Virus record (IMG/VR): IMGVR_UViG_3300031278_000004
Span: 1-38,877 of that record
Direction: 5' to 3' (one strand)
Length of the DNA: 38,877 nucleotides
DNA from: a virus
The translations under genes were made by a program, and so were the position numbers. The notes below the pieces were generated by a model. The model saw nothing but the letters and a program-made list of their open reading frames with translations, was not told the origin of the DNA and searched no databases. Position 1 is the first letter of the stretch. The number at the start of each line of letters is the position of its first letter. This document shows, piece by piece, positions 6,651 to 12,990 of the stretch.

Positions 6651-7385
6651 TCAAACATCGCTCTGTTCGCTCGTCCCCCTCAGACGTTTCCGCGCGCGTG
6701 TGAGACTGCGAAGCGCGTGATCCAGTGCTTGGATTACTAGAGCTTTCGGCTCCTCGCTGAGCCGCGCCGCGAGCTGCCAGGGCGATATGATTCCGAACTG
6801 CTTGAGCGTTTCCTCATATTCCTTGTGATTGAGACGAAGGGATTCCAGCTCACTGGAAAGCTCGGCGATATGTTTCCCCATGCGCCCCCCGACCTGGCGG
6901 CCCAACTCTGCGTCGTCCCGCTTGCCCCCCAGCCAGTCTTTCAGCGTCGTGCGATTGTCAACCAATCCCTTGTATGGATTGTCCAGCCGCGTCATAATCA
7001 GATACATCAGCAGGCCGTCCGGCGGCTCGATCTGGCGATATCGGGCGGCGGTGCGCGTGTGCGCGATGCCCTTCTCATTCACCCAGATCAAGCCGCAGCG
7101 CTTGTCTATTTCATCAGGCTTGATCAGCCCCTTCGGACACGCCCAATAGAAGCGATTGCATACATCCAGATAGTCTGGCCACTTTTCATCTCGCAGAAAA
7201 TCGGGCCGTGTGATCTTGACCTCGAACCCGTTGATACACGGCCGCGCCCAACTCTTCCGTAACGATACGGCGTCCATGATCCGTAGCCCGCGTCCGCCCC
7301 ACGTCGGCCCGAGTTTGGCACGGTCAAAAAACGCATCCCCCGCGCACTTCACGCGCAGCGCCTCAATGATGTCGTGTTCAGTCAT
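6651..7385 (-). CDS. MmcB-like PD-(D/E)XK nuclease
   Basis: 244 aa. Residues ~25-130 fit the MmcB/DUF2044-type nuclease fold: RIMDAVSLRKSW, then FEVKITRPDFLRDEKWPDYLDVCNRFYWACPKG, where E-x-K and the preceding Asp give the PD-(D/E)XK core. The conserved 'DFxxDxKWxxYLxxCDRFYxA' pattern is clear. The C-terminal half (EELSSELESLRLNHKEYEETLKQFGI) is predicted coiled coil. MmcB-family proteins are linked to DNA repair. Here it could process phage DNA during replication or recombination. Its ATG overlaps the stop of the upstream gene (ATGA), so it is translationally coupled to the RDF-like gene. Confidence 0.75.
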   Translation of the reverse strand: MTEHDIIEALRVKCAGDAFFDRAKLGPTWGGRGLRIMDAVSLRKSWARPCINGFEVKITRPDFLRDEKWPDYLDVCNRFYWACPKGLIKPDEIDKRCGLIWVNEKGIAHTRTAARYRQIEPPDGLLMYLIMTRLDNPYKGLVDNRTTLKDWLGGKRDDAELGRQVGGRMGKHIAELSSELESLRLNHKEYEETLKQFGIISPWQLAARLSEEPKALVIQALDHALRSLTRARKRLRGTSEQSDV

Positions 7386-8737
7386 TCGGCATTCCGCAAT
7401 GATGAGTCCTTCGCCGCTTTGAGGTCGCGGACATCTGAGAGTAGCTTTTCACTCACCGTATCACCTGCCATTTGCCAATTGTCACGCTTCAAGCCGAGCC
7501 GCGCACAAGCCTCATCGAAGTTCGTCAGATCCTTCGCCGTGTTCACGTAATGCTGAATTTCCTTGATGCCTTCGCTTCGATTGAAAGGCGAGGCGGCCGG
7601 GCCGCTTTCCTTTTCTTGATCATTTGCGCCATCTGCGGACTGTCTTGCCTTCAGTTCCCGGATCAATTCGTCGGCCTGATCCTCATCGAGCTCGTTCCCG
7701 CTATTGGCATCATATCGCCTGAGTAGCGCGTCCCACTCGATTGCCGAAAGTCGCAGCTCTCGGCGGAGCTTTTTGATTCTCTCCTTTTGCCCCTCATCAA
7801 TCGGCAACTTTCCCGTTTCGGATTGCGGATTTCGGATTGCGGAACGTCCGCCCTCGGCGCCCTCTGTCTTCTCCGTAGCTCTCGTATTCCGTCGTTGGCC
7901 ACGCGATTTCTTTCCGCCCTCTGTGTTCTCTGTGGCCTCTGTGGCTGGCAACTCGTCCCCATCGTCATGCGGGGGCTCAATCACATATTCCGTCGGCCGC
8001 CGCCCGCTTTGAATCCGCGCAATCGTCTCCAGGTCCGCGTCGAACACGAGCTGCAACGTATAAACCGTGACCGCGCGGCCGCCGGGGTGCATCAGCCGCG
8101 GCACGCGCCGGAGCTTGAGCGGGACCATTGCCGCCCGCCCGCATAATCTCCGGACGTAGGCGATGCCGCTGTTGAGATCCACGATGTTCGTCCGGCTGCC
8201 GGTGTCTATCTGAAACACCCCCGCGCACGTGATCCGCGGGAGCATGACCATCAGACTCCCGACCGGCCGGCACTCGCCCTTCGCCAGAAGATCGCAGGGA
8301 CATTTGACCTCGACGCGGACGCGCTCGACGTCCTTGTGTTTGCACGTCAACTGGTGGCACTTCGCGCAGAGGAAGCGGACCGCCCGCTCGCCGTTGCCCT
8401 TGCACTTGAGGCCGTGGGAGAAGCCATAGAGCTTGTAGCTCTGGGGAAACACGACCTCCTGCTGATCGGCGGGGAGCAGCACATCGAGCTCCTTCGGCTC
8501 CAGGCCGTAGATCTCCTGAATCTCCGGGTACGCCTGGCGCGTCTCGTCATCAAACTTGAAATGGTCCAGGGCCACCGGATACTCCTCGCCCGTCCGTGCG
8601 CTGATCCGCCGCTCGCCCAAGCGGATTTTGCCAATGCGCGGCAGCCGCCGCTCATCGGACAGCCCCTTGATCCGATTCAACTCGACGTCTGCGACGCTGA
8701 CCGCTGAACTGATCGCTACATTCTCATCCGCATTCAT
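7382..8737 (-). CDS. RDF (Gp3-like)/metal-binding phage protein
   Basis: 451 aa. The N-terminal ~250 residues match the pattern of the phage 'recombination directionality factor / hydrolase or metal-binding' family: RLPRIGKIRLGERR, then EYPVALDHFKF, EIYGLEP, and a Cys/His cluster (CKGNGERAVRFLCAKCHQLTCKH, then CPCDLLAKGECRP). Residues ~264-310 are low complexity, encoded by two dispersed repeat families (ATENTEGG, SAIRNPQSE). The C-terminal ~120 residues (IDEGQKERIKKLRRELRLS...) resemble the small helical domain found at the ends of phage RecT/ERF/Rad52-type proteins. The start at 8737 has AAGGAG at 7 nt. The phage has a tyrosine integrase, so a serine-integrase RDF role is uncertain; recombination or ssDNA binding is an alternative. 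Confidence 0.6.
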   Translation of the reverse strand: MNADENVAISSAVSVADVELNRIKGLSDERRLPRIGKIRLGERRISARTGEEYPVALDHFKFDDETRQAYPEIQEIYGLEPKELDVLLPADQQEVVFPQSYKLYGFSHGLKCKGNGERAVRFLCAKCHQLTCKHKDVERVRVEVKCPCDLLAKGECRPVGSLMVMLPRITCAGVFQIDTGSRTNIVDLNSGIAYVRRLCGRAAMVPLKLRRVPRLMHPGGRAVTVYTLQLVFDADLETIARIQSGRRPTEYVIEPPHDDGDELPATEATENTEGGKKSRGQRRNTRATEKTEGAEGGRSAIRNPQSETGKLPIDEGQKERIKKLRRELRLSAIEWDALLRRYDANSGNELDEDQADELIRELKARQSADGANDQEKESGPAASPFNRSEGIKEIQHYVNTAKDLTNFDEACARLGLKRDNWQMAGDTVSEKLLSDVRDLKAAKDSSLRNAE

Positions 8738-8753
8738 CCGTTTCTCCTTAGAC

Positions 8754-8960
8754 TCAATTAGGGCATGGCCGGAATGGCCGTACATTGGTCTGCTCCGCCG
8801 CCCGTCGCATCAGGTCCTCCGCCTCTTTCACGCGCCGGAGCGCCGCGTCGCGCTCTATCTGCAACTGCTCATTCTCCTTGTGCAGCCGTGTGATTTCGGC
8901 GGCAGCCCTCTGCACGATTTTTGCTGCGTCGGTCAAAAGTCCGATGATCACTTTACTCAT
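8754..8960 (-). CDS. Small coiled-coil protein
   Basis: 68 aa, almost entirely one predicted coiled coil (AAKIVQRAAAEITRLHKENEQLQIERDAALRRVKEAEDL). Function not recognised. Its ATG overlaps the stop codon of the upstream gene (ATGA), showing translational coupling within the early operon. Confidence 0.7.
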   Translation of the reverse strand: MSKVIIGLLTDAAKIVQRAAAEITRLHKENEQLQIERDAALRRVKEAEDLMRRAAEQTNVRPFRPCPN

Positions 8961-9229
8961 CGTTTCGTTCTCCTTTTCCCCCTTTGCGTCAGCCGACGTG
9001 CGCCCCGCCGCTTCTCAGCCTTCTCCGCCCGCACTCGATCCGCCTCGCGCGTGCAGGCCAGACGATAAATGTCCATCATGCTGACGAATAGTTCCTTCTT
9101 GTGCCGTTTGCGGCGCAGGCCGATCGTCGCCCTGGGATACAATTTCACAAGATACGCGCCTCGGTCCGCCGGCGGCAGGCCCCGCAACTCAATCTCTCGG
9201 CAAACCGCCTTGTTGAGTTTCGTCGCCAT
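8957..9229 (-). CDS. Hypothetical small basic protein
   Basis: 90 aa, strongly basic (C-terminal KAEKRRGARRLTQRGKRRTKR). The N-terminal part (LNKAVCREIELRGLPPADRGAYLVKLYP) looks globular. Function not recognised; nucleic-acid binding is plausible from charge alone. Start and stop overlap both neighbours by TGATG and ATGA, so it belongs to a tightly coupled cassette. Confidence 0.7.
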   Translation of the reverse strand: MATKLNKAVCREIELRGLPPADRGAYLVKLYPRATIGLRRKRHKKELFVSMMDIYRLACTREADRVRAEKAEKRRGARRLTQRGKRRTKR

Positions 9230-9396
9230 CAGCGCCGCTCCTCAACGTCGTCCCGGTTGACTACACGCGCATCGGGACCAGGGGAATTGATGTAATAGTG
9301 GTTCCCGATCTGCCGTTCCGTCCGCACTGTGATCCATCGGCGCAGCCGACGGTCATAGAGGTCGCCCATCTCTTCGTCACGTGAATACCGTTGCAT
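9229..9396 (-). CDS. Very small early protein (55 aa)
   Basis: The frame encodes MQRYSRDEEMGDLYDRRLRR... and ends ...VVNRDDVEERR. Its TGA overlaps the ATG of the next gene (TGATG), and its last codons include the GAGGAG that serves as SD for that gene. This coupling supports it over the longer alternative frame on the same strand. Function not recognised. Confidence 0.6.
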   Translation of the reverse strand: MQRYSRDEEMGDLYDRRLRRWITVRTERQIGNHYYINSPGPDARVVNRDDVEERR

Positions 9397-9462
9397 AGGT
9401 CATTTCCCCATCTCACGCCACAGCGGGCCGCGTGCCTCGCATGAACCTGTGTGTATCTGTGT

Positions 9463-9927
9463 TCACCTGAAGTTCCTCTGTCCCACGTTCGGGAATCCAT
9501 TTGAGCCGATCAGCCGCCGCTCGATAAGCCATTGATGCAATTTTTCCAACACCGGAACACCACCGGTCCGCAGCCCCGCGTCATCGGCATACGCGGATCG
9601 AATCCAGAGAGCGAGCAGAAGCTCCTCCGTTGGCGTCCGCTTCTTCTCGCACAGCCGCTCCAGCGGCTCGATCTCCCGGATTTCGCCCTCGGCCAGCTCC
9701 AGGTCCTCCGGCCAGATCGTGTCAAGCAGCCATTTCGTGCCGCCGCGATCAGAGGCAAACGGCCCGCCACTCCGATGCCAGGACCTTGAGGCGGCGGAAT
9801 AATCGGGCCGCTCGCCCCGCCAGATCGCGCGTCCCCAACTGGCGCAATACGTCGCAAACCAACATTCAGGATTTGCCACAGAGGGCACAGAGATAAGGCT
9901 CCGTTTTCTCTTGTCTCCGTCCGGCAT
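9463..9927 (-). CDS. Hypothetical protein
   Basis: 154 aa, function not recognised. Residues ~12-20 (ISVPSVANP) come from a GCCACAGAGGGCACAGAG-type repeat, so the original N-terminus may lie further in, near ECWFATYCASWGRAIWRGE. The C-terminal part (RTPTEELLLALWIRSAYADDAG...PVLEKLHQWLIERRLIGSNG) has the look of a compact helical domain. It lies in the early operon, 3 bp after the previous gene. Confidence 0.5.
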   Translation of the reverse strand: MPDGDKRKRSLISVPSVANPECWFATYCASWGRAIWRGERPDYSAASRSWHRSGGPFASDRGGTKWLLDTIWPEDLELAEGEIREIEPLERLCEKKRTPTEELLLALWIRSAYADDAGLRTGGVPVLEKLHQWLIERRLIGSNGFPNVGQRNFR

Positions 9928-9930
9928 CTG

Positions 9931-10125
9931 TCATCCCTCCTCTATACTCTCGGTGTGCTGGGTGGCAGATGTCCTCTTTATTCCCCCGAAGCGCCATCCT
10001 GCGAACTTGCCCGCGAGCCGCAGCAGCCAATAGGCGATCCGCATCCGCCAGGTCCATCGGGCATTGAGCTCGACGTGCACGATAATGTGCCTCATGTCGG
10101 GCATCAGTTTCGCCTTCATCTTCAT
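9931..10125 (-). CDS. Small early protein with an amphipathic/membrane-like helix
   Basis: 64 aa. IIVHVELNARWTWRMRIAYWLLRLAGKFAGWRFGG contains a hydrophobic, Arg/Trp-rich helix. Small phage proteins with this 'VEL-ARWT-R-R...LLRLA' pattern are common in early operons, but no function is known to me. It may associate with the membrane. The C-terminal HTESIEEG touches a repeat. Confidence 0.55.
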   Translation of the reverse strand: MKMKAKLMPDMRHIIVHVELNARWTWRMRIAYWLLRLAGKFAGWRFGGIKRTSATQHTESIEEG

Positions 10126-10163
10126 CAGCTAGGCCTCAGCGTTCAGCACTCAGCGTTCAGCCC

Positions 10164-10430
10164 TCAGCTCAACGCCACGATCAGCCACGCGATGCCCCAC
10201 GCGCCAGCAGCTATCACCGCGCCAATCAGCAGCCATGCCGCGAGCACGCCGTCCTCGTACACCTCGCCGTCAGACCGGCCCTGGCCGCCTTTGACACCCG
10301 CGGCGCGAGCCTGAACATCTGCCACAGAGGACACCCTTCGACTGCGCTCAGAGCAAGCAGAGGTCTCAGAGCTACGATTTCGTTCTCTGTGCTCTCGGTG
10401 ATCTCTGTGGCTAAGGTGATTCGTATTCAT
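10164..10430 (-). CDS. Small membrane protein with repeat-derived N-terminus
   Basis: 88 aa. The first ~40 residues (NHLSHRDHREHRERN, SERSRRVSSVADVQ) are encoded by two dispersed repeats (ACAGAG-type and CCCTTCGACTGCGCTCAG-type). The second half holds a clear transmembrane helix (VLAAWLLIGAVIAAGAWGIA). The ATG overlaps the upstream stop (ATGA). A shorter product starting at a GTG near GVKGGQGRSDGEVYEDG is possible. Function not recognised. Confidence 0.5.
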   Translation of the reverse strand: MNTNHLSHRDHREHRERNRSSETSACSERSRRVSSVADVQARAAGVKGGQGRSDGEVYEDGVLAAWLLIGAVIAAGAWGIAWLIVALS

Positions 10431-10432
10431 CC
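10320..10432. repeat. Composite repeat cluster with duplicated gene leader
   Basis: Holds an ACACCCTTCGACTGCGCTCA element (related to 13576-13606), ACAGAG-type units, and CTGTGGCTAAGGTGATTCG at its right end, which recurs at 10652-10670 upstream of the next gene's start. Confidence 0.65.
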
Positions 10433-10675
10433 GTGCTTCTCCTCCAATTCACAGCGGATTCCCTTAATCACGTTCATCAGCAATGTGCGAACAGCGGCAA
10501 TTGGCGTGGCACCCCAGGCCTCGAAGTCTTTCCAGCTTGCCATGAAGCAATACTGATCTTGTGCACCATAGGCTGATCTCGGTTGCCGAATGATTCTCAC
10601 ACCACGGCGGGCGAGTTGCACCCAATCCGTCAGTGTTACCCTGCCACTTCTGTGGCTAAGGTGATTCGTATTCAT
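10427..10675 (-). CDS. Hypothetical small protein
   Basis: 82 aa, function not recognised. The first nine residues (MNTNHLSHR) are identical to those of the downstream neighbour because both genes begin in copies of the same repeat. The rest (TDWVQLARRGVRIIRQPRSA, then CFMASWKDFEAWGATPIAAVRTLL) appears to be a small alpha/beta protein. The stop overlaps the next start as ATGA. Confidence 0.55.
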   Translation of the reverse strand: MNTNHLSHRSGRVTLTDWVQLARRGVRIIRQPRSAYGAQDQYCFMASWKDFEAWGATPIAAVRTLLMNVIKGIRCELEEKHG

Positions 10676-10681
10676 CCCGGG

Positions 10682-10858
10682 TTATCCTCTATCGTTCTCC
10701 TCGAATGCAAGCTCCAACCAGTGAGGCCGGTAAGTGACATCGCAGTCGGTCAGAAGATCGCCGTCAATCACCACCTCGGCGATGATCCGACCATAAATCT
10801 CGTAGAACTTCACCGCCGCCGGGACGACGCGCAGCAGCCTGGCTTCTTTCTCCGCCAT
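10682..10858 (-). CDS. Very small early protein (58 aa)
   Basis: The frame encodes MAEKEARLLRVVPAAVKFYE..., then IAEVVIDGDLLTDC, and ends in ...ELAFEENDRG. An AAGGAG lies 7 nt upstream of its ATG, and its start overlaps the stop of the integrase-like fragment gene by one base (TGATG). These features support it as real despite its size. Function not recognised. Confidence 0.6.
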   Translation of the reverse strand: MAEKEARLLRVVPAAVKFYEIYGRIIAEVVIDGDLLTDCDVTYRPHWLELAFEENDRG

Positions 10859-11229
10859 CACAAGCTCCTTCGTTCGCTAAGCCCGCATGACATCCCGGCC
10901 CGGGGAGCGGGCCGGCCGGCCGCCGACAGGGGGCCGAGAAGCGCAGCCGACGCGGACCCGCTCCCGGGTCTGGGTATCTCCGATGCGGGAAACCTGCCAT
11001 TCAGCGAGAGGAAGAAGTTCGTCAGCTCGCGCAGCGTGACCGTCCGCGCGCGCTCGGTCTCCGCCCCGTTCAACTCTATCTCCTTGCGACAGCGCCGCTC
11101 CTCCGCCACAGCCCGCTCCATGCCCACCGCCTCCGTTCGCACATGTCCACCCTCGTCATACCAGCGTATTGCATACGTCGTCCGACTTTTGAGTTTCCGC
11201 CGCCACACCCAGACCCTTCGCCAAGCCAT
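10858..11229 (-). CDS. Stand-alone integrase N-terminal (arm-binding) domain protein
   Basis: 123 aa. Residues 1-55 closely match the first 55 residues of the phage's own integrase: MAWRRVWVW then RKLK, R-T, RWYDE-G-VR-E-VG and a basic helix ending IELN. The match stops before the core-binding and catalytic domains, and a Pro/Gly/Ala-rich unrelated tail follows (PRPGSGSASAALLGPLSAAG). There is a good SD (GGGAGGT) before the ATG at 11229, and its stop overlaps the next start (TGATG), so it is probably expressed. It may compete with integrase at arm sites, act as a regulator, or be a decaying duplicate. Confidence 0.65.
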   Translation of the reverse strand: MAWRRVWVWRRKLKSRTTYAIRWYDEGGHVRTEAVGMERAVAEERRCRKEIELNGAETERARTVTLRELTNFFLSLNGRFPASEIPRPGSGSASAALLGPLSAAGRPAPRAGMSCGLSERRSL

Positions 11230-11246
11230 TTGGACCTCCCTTCGAA

Positions 11247-11330
11247 CGGCAATGCAGAAGGCAGAATGATGAATGTAGAATAACGACTCGACCATTCATC
11301 GCTCATCATTCATACTTCTGCCCTTCCCCA
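11247..11330. repeat. AATGCAGAAGGCAGAATGATG-type repeat cluster
   Basis: Degenerate units such as GCAGAAGGCAGAATGATGAA face inverted units CATTCATCGCTCATCATTC. The same family occurs at 24697-24770 and 20392-20432. Confidence 0.6.
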
Positions 11331-11346
11331 CAGGCGCCTTTTCGCC

Positions 11347-11375
11347 TTGTCGCCTACCAGGAACGCTGTTAGAAT
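11347..11375 (+). promoter_or_regulatory. Candidate promoter for the 11450-11716 gene
   Basis: TTGTCG and TAGAAT separated by 17 bp, about 75 bp upstream of the only plus-strand gene in this part of the operon. Confidence 0.45.
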
Positions 11376-11386
11376 TATGACAAGTA

Positions 11387-11417
11387 GGGAACCCTGCGTA
11401 TTGGGCGCAGGGCTCCC
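11387..11417 (+). promoter_or_regulatory. Leader hairpin
   Basis: GGGA-a-CCCTGCG, loop TATTGGG, CGCAGGG-c-TCCC: an 11-bp stem with one internal mismatch in the 5' leader. No U-tract follows, so a regulatory or stabilising structure fits better than a terminator. Confidence 0.5.
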
Positions 11418-11449
11418 AGCCCATAAGCCTGCTGTAAGGGAGCAAGGCC

Positions 11450-11716
11450 ATGAGCATAAAGATCCATGGGGCAGTCATCCGTGAACAGGGTGTCTCCTTT
11501 GCGATTGTCATCGTGAAACCCGCTGTGATTCAGACGCAGAATGGCGCAGCAAAGACGCGGGCAGCCGTCCGAGCATACTTTCCAGGCCTTCCAATCGTCT
11601 TAGCAGCGCAGGACTCACGTGGATTGTTTGAGTATCAGGGTCGTACCGACCTGGTGGATTTACTGGCGTCAACTGATGCGTCCCGCATTCCGTGGAAGGA
11701 ATACACTTTCGCCTAA
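11450..11716 (+). CDS. Small conserved-type protein on the opposite strand (moron candidate)
   Basis: 88 aa. MSIKIHGAVIREQGVSFAIV...FPGLPIVLAAQDSRGLFEYQGR...IPWKEYTFA. It resembles a small uncharacterised protein I have seen across environmental bacteria, with a 'VIREQGVxFAxVxVKP' opening and an 'xPVVLxAQDxxG' middle. No function is known to me. It reads against all its neighbours, has its own SD (GGGAG), a candidate promoter and a structured leader, so it could be expressed from the prophage. Confidence 0.65.
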   Translation: MSIKIHGAVIREQGVSFAIVIVKPAVIQTQNGAAKTRAAVRAYFPGLPIVLAAQDSRGLFEYQGRTDLVDLLASTDASRIPWKEYTFA

Positions 11717-11742
11717 TCATTCTCATCTCTCGCTCCTTTGCG

Positions 11743-12123
11743 TCATCTTTGATCTTCCCACCAACGAGGAATGTTGAAGCGCACCGCCGTCGTCTCTTTC
11801 TGGTAAGCAACGGTCTCAAATTGGCGTTCGTGGACCGGCTCGAATTCCTGCCCTGTCTTGTGTTCGGCCCACTTCTGAACGGCCAGACTTGCCGCATGGT
11901 AGGCTGACATGTTCCACTCCCTCCCCGTCCAGGTCTTGCCGAGAACCGGCACGGACAGTCGAATGGCCCCATCCTCGTAGATGCGATAATCCACAAGGAT
12001 CATGACGAGGACCGTCTTGCGATCGCTGCTCAGATACCCCCACCATTGCACCGGGCAATCTCCGATCTCTCGTACAGGGCGTTTCGCCATACAGGCGTTC
12101 TCGTGCGATCTGACGCGATTCAT
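11743..12123 (-). CDS. Hypothetical early protein
   Basis: 126 aa, function not recognised. It contains VQWWGYLSSDRKTVLVMILVDYRIYEDG and a Trp-rich ending (NIPRWWEDQR), with a predominantly beta pattern. The ATG at 12123 overlaps the stop of the upstream HTH gene (ATGA), and GGAGG lies 6 nt upstream, so this start is well supported and the two genes are coupled. It is probably the second gene of the leftward early transcript. Confidence 0.7.
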   Translation of the reverse strand: MNRVRSHENACMAKRPVREIGDCPVQWWGYLSSDRKTVLVMILVDYRIYEDGAIRLSVPVLGKTWTGREWNMSAYHAASLAVQKWAEHKTGQEFEPVHERQFETVAYQKETTAVRFNIPRWWEDQR

Positions 12124-12443
12124 CGCCGCCTCCCCTTCTGGGATGCCCCGGCCCCCTTCTTCGCCGACTGGCTGGGGCCGCTGGCGCTCGTGCGGGCCTC
12201 TGGGGTGCACGCAACGTGTTGCGTTGGGTTTGGGTCGAAAAAATAAGACGTCGAGACATTGAATATACCTGCGACGACGGCCAAGTCCGCCTGATTCGGG
12301 TATGAAATCCGCCCATTGAGCCAATTATAAATCGTCTGGCGGCTGATGTCGCACCCTTGGCGGACCATCTGCCGGTGCAGTTCGCCGGCCGAAATGCCCC
12401 GCCGCCCCATAATCCCTGCCAACTTCGCGCCTTCAAATCTCAT
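12120..12443 (-). CDS. HTH (XRE-type) regulator, Cro-like position
   Basis: 107 aa. The N-terminal ~65 residues read as a lambda-repressor-type HTH: LAGIMGRRGISAGELHRQM, then CDISRQTIYNWLNGRISYP, then LAVVAGIFNVSTSYFF. The C-terminal ~35 residues are Ser/Ala/Lys-rich and disordered. The start at 12443 has GGAGGAG at good spacing and follows a consensus promoter. As the first gene of the leftward transcript facing the other HTH gene, it sits where Cro would. Which of the two regulators maintains lysogeny is inferred from position only. Confidence 0.8.
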   Translation of the reverse strand: MRFEGAKLAGIMGRRGISAGELHRQMVRQGCDISRQTIYNWLNGRISYPNQADLAVVAGIFNVSTSYFFDPNPTQHVACTPEARTSASGPSQSAKKGAGASQKGRRR

Positions 12444-12466
12444 ATCACTCCTCCTCCACACTCTCT

Positions 12467-12494
12467 ATTATACAACATCAGTTGCGTTTGTCAA
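12467..12494 (-). promoter_or_regulatory. Leftward early promoter
   Basis: On the minus strand, a perfect -35 TTGACA (12494-12489) and a perfect -10 TATAAT (12472-12467) with a 16-bp spacer. It drives the HTH gene at 12443 and probably the early operon. The -35 box is one arm of the inverted repeat at 12489-12521. Confidence 0.8.
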
Positions 12495-12521
12495 GCGGCT
12501 TTTGCAAAAAAACGCTTGACA
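12489..12521. promoter_or_regulatory. Operator candidate: inverted repeat over both -35 boxes
   Basis: TGTCAAGCG (12489-12497) and CGCTTGACA (12513-12521), 9-bp perfect arms with a 15-bp A/T-rich centre. Each arm contains the -35 hexamer of one of two divergent promoters, so a bound dimer or tetramer could block both. Confidence 0.65.
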
Positions 12522-12544
12522 GACCAAACTTTTTCGGTTACGCT
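12516..12544 (+). promoter_or_regulatory. Rightward (lysogeny) promoter candidate
   Basis: TTGACA (12516-12521), then 17 bp, then TACGCT (12539-12544). The -35 is perfect and the -10 poor (3/6), as expected for a promoter that needs activation. It is 30 bp upstream of the 12574 gene. Confidence 0.55.
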
Positions 12545-12573
12545 TCCTAAGCCGCCGCGCGTCCGAGGGATTT

Positions 12574-12978
12574 ATGCACATCCGATGTCAAAAGCTCATC
12601 AAGAGCTTACGCGAGCGTGAGGGACTTACGGCCACTCAACTGGCCGAATCTTTGGGAGTCTCCTTGACGATGATAGCGAGATATGAAAACACCGATCCGG
12701 ACAAGCTGACGAAGTGGCCCACGCCTCAGCGTGTCGAACAATTGGTCAAGGCCCTCAAGGCCACGCCCCAAGAGTCTGCCGAGTTACGCCGCCTTGCGAT
12801 AGTCGCCCGATCGCCGGAAGCTGCTCACTATATAGAGACGAAGCTTTCAGAGGCGCCAGCAGTTTATTATACGGATCAACTTGACAAGGAACGCACCGCC
12901 CGGATAGTTTGGGAAAAAGAGGTCATGCGCCTTCGCAAAAAACTTGAAGACGCTGGGATTGATCCCGACCAGGATTAA
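12574..12978 (+). CDS. HTH (XRE-type) regulator, candidate repressor
   Basis: 134 aa. Residues ~5-60 form a classic HTH (LIKSLREREGLTATQLAESLGVSLTMIARYE). The remainder is helical (VEQLVKALKATPQESAELRRLA) and ends with a likely coiled coil (EKEVMRLRKKLEDAGI) that could dimerise it. There is no LexA-type autocleavage domain, so induction would not use RecA-driven self-cleavage in cis. It starts 8 nt after GAGGG. It is transcribed with the exported protein gene 12 bp downstream. Confidence 0.8.
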   Translation: MHIRCQKLIKSLREREGLTATQLAESLGVSLTMIARYENTDPDKLTKWPTPQRVEQLVKALKATPQESAELRRLAIVARSPEAAHYIETKLSEAPAVYYTDQLDKERTARIVWEKEVMRLRKKLEDAGIDPDQD

Positions 12979-12990
12979 AGGGAGAAAGTC

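Noticed and set aside
9261-9500. 79-aa frame on the minus strand
   Set aside because: Another frame in the same place (9229-9396) has coupling to the next gene and cleaner residue content.
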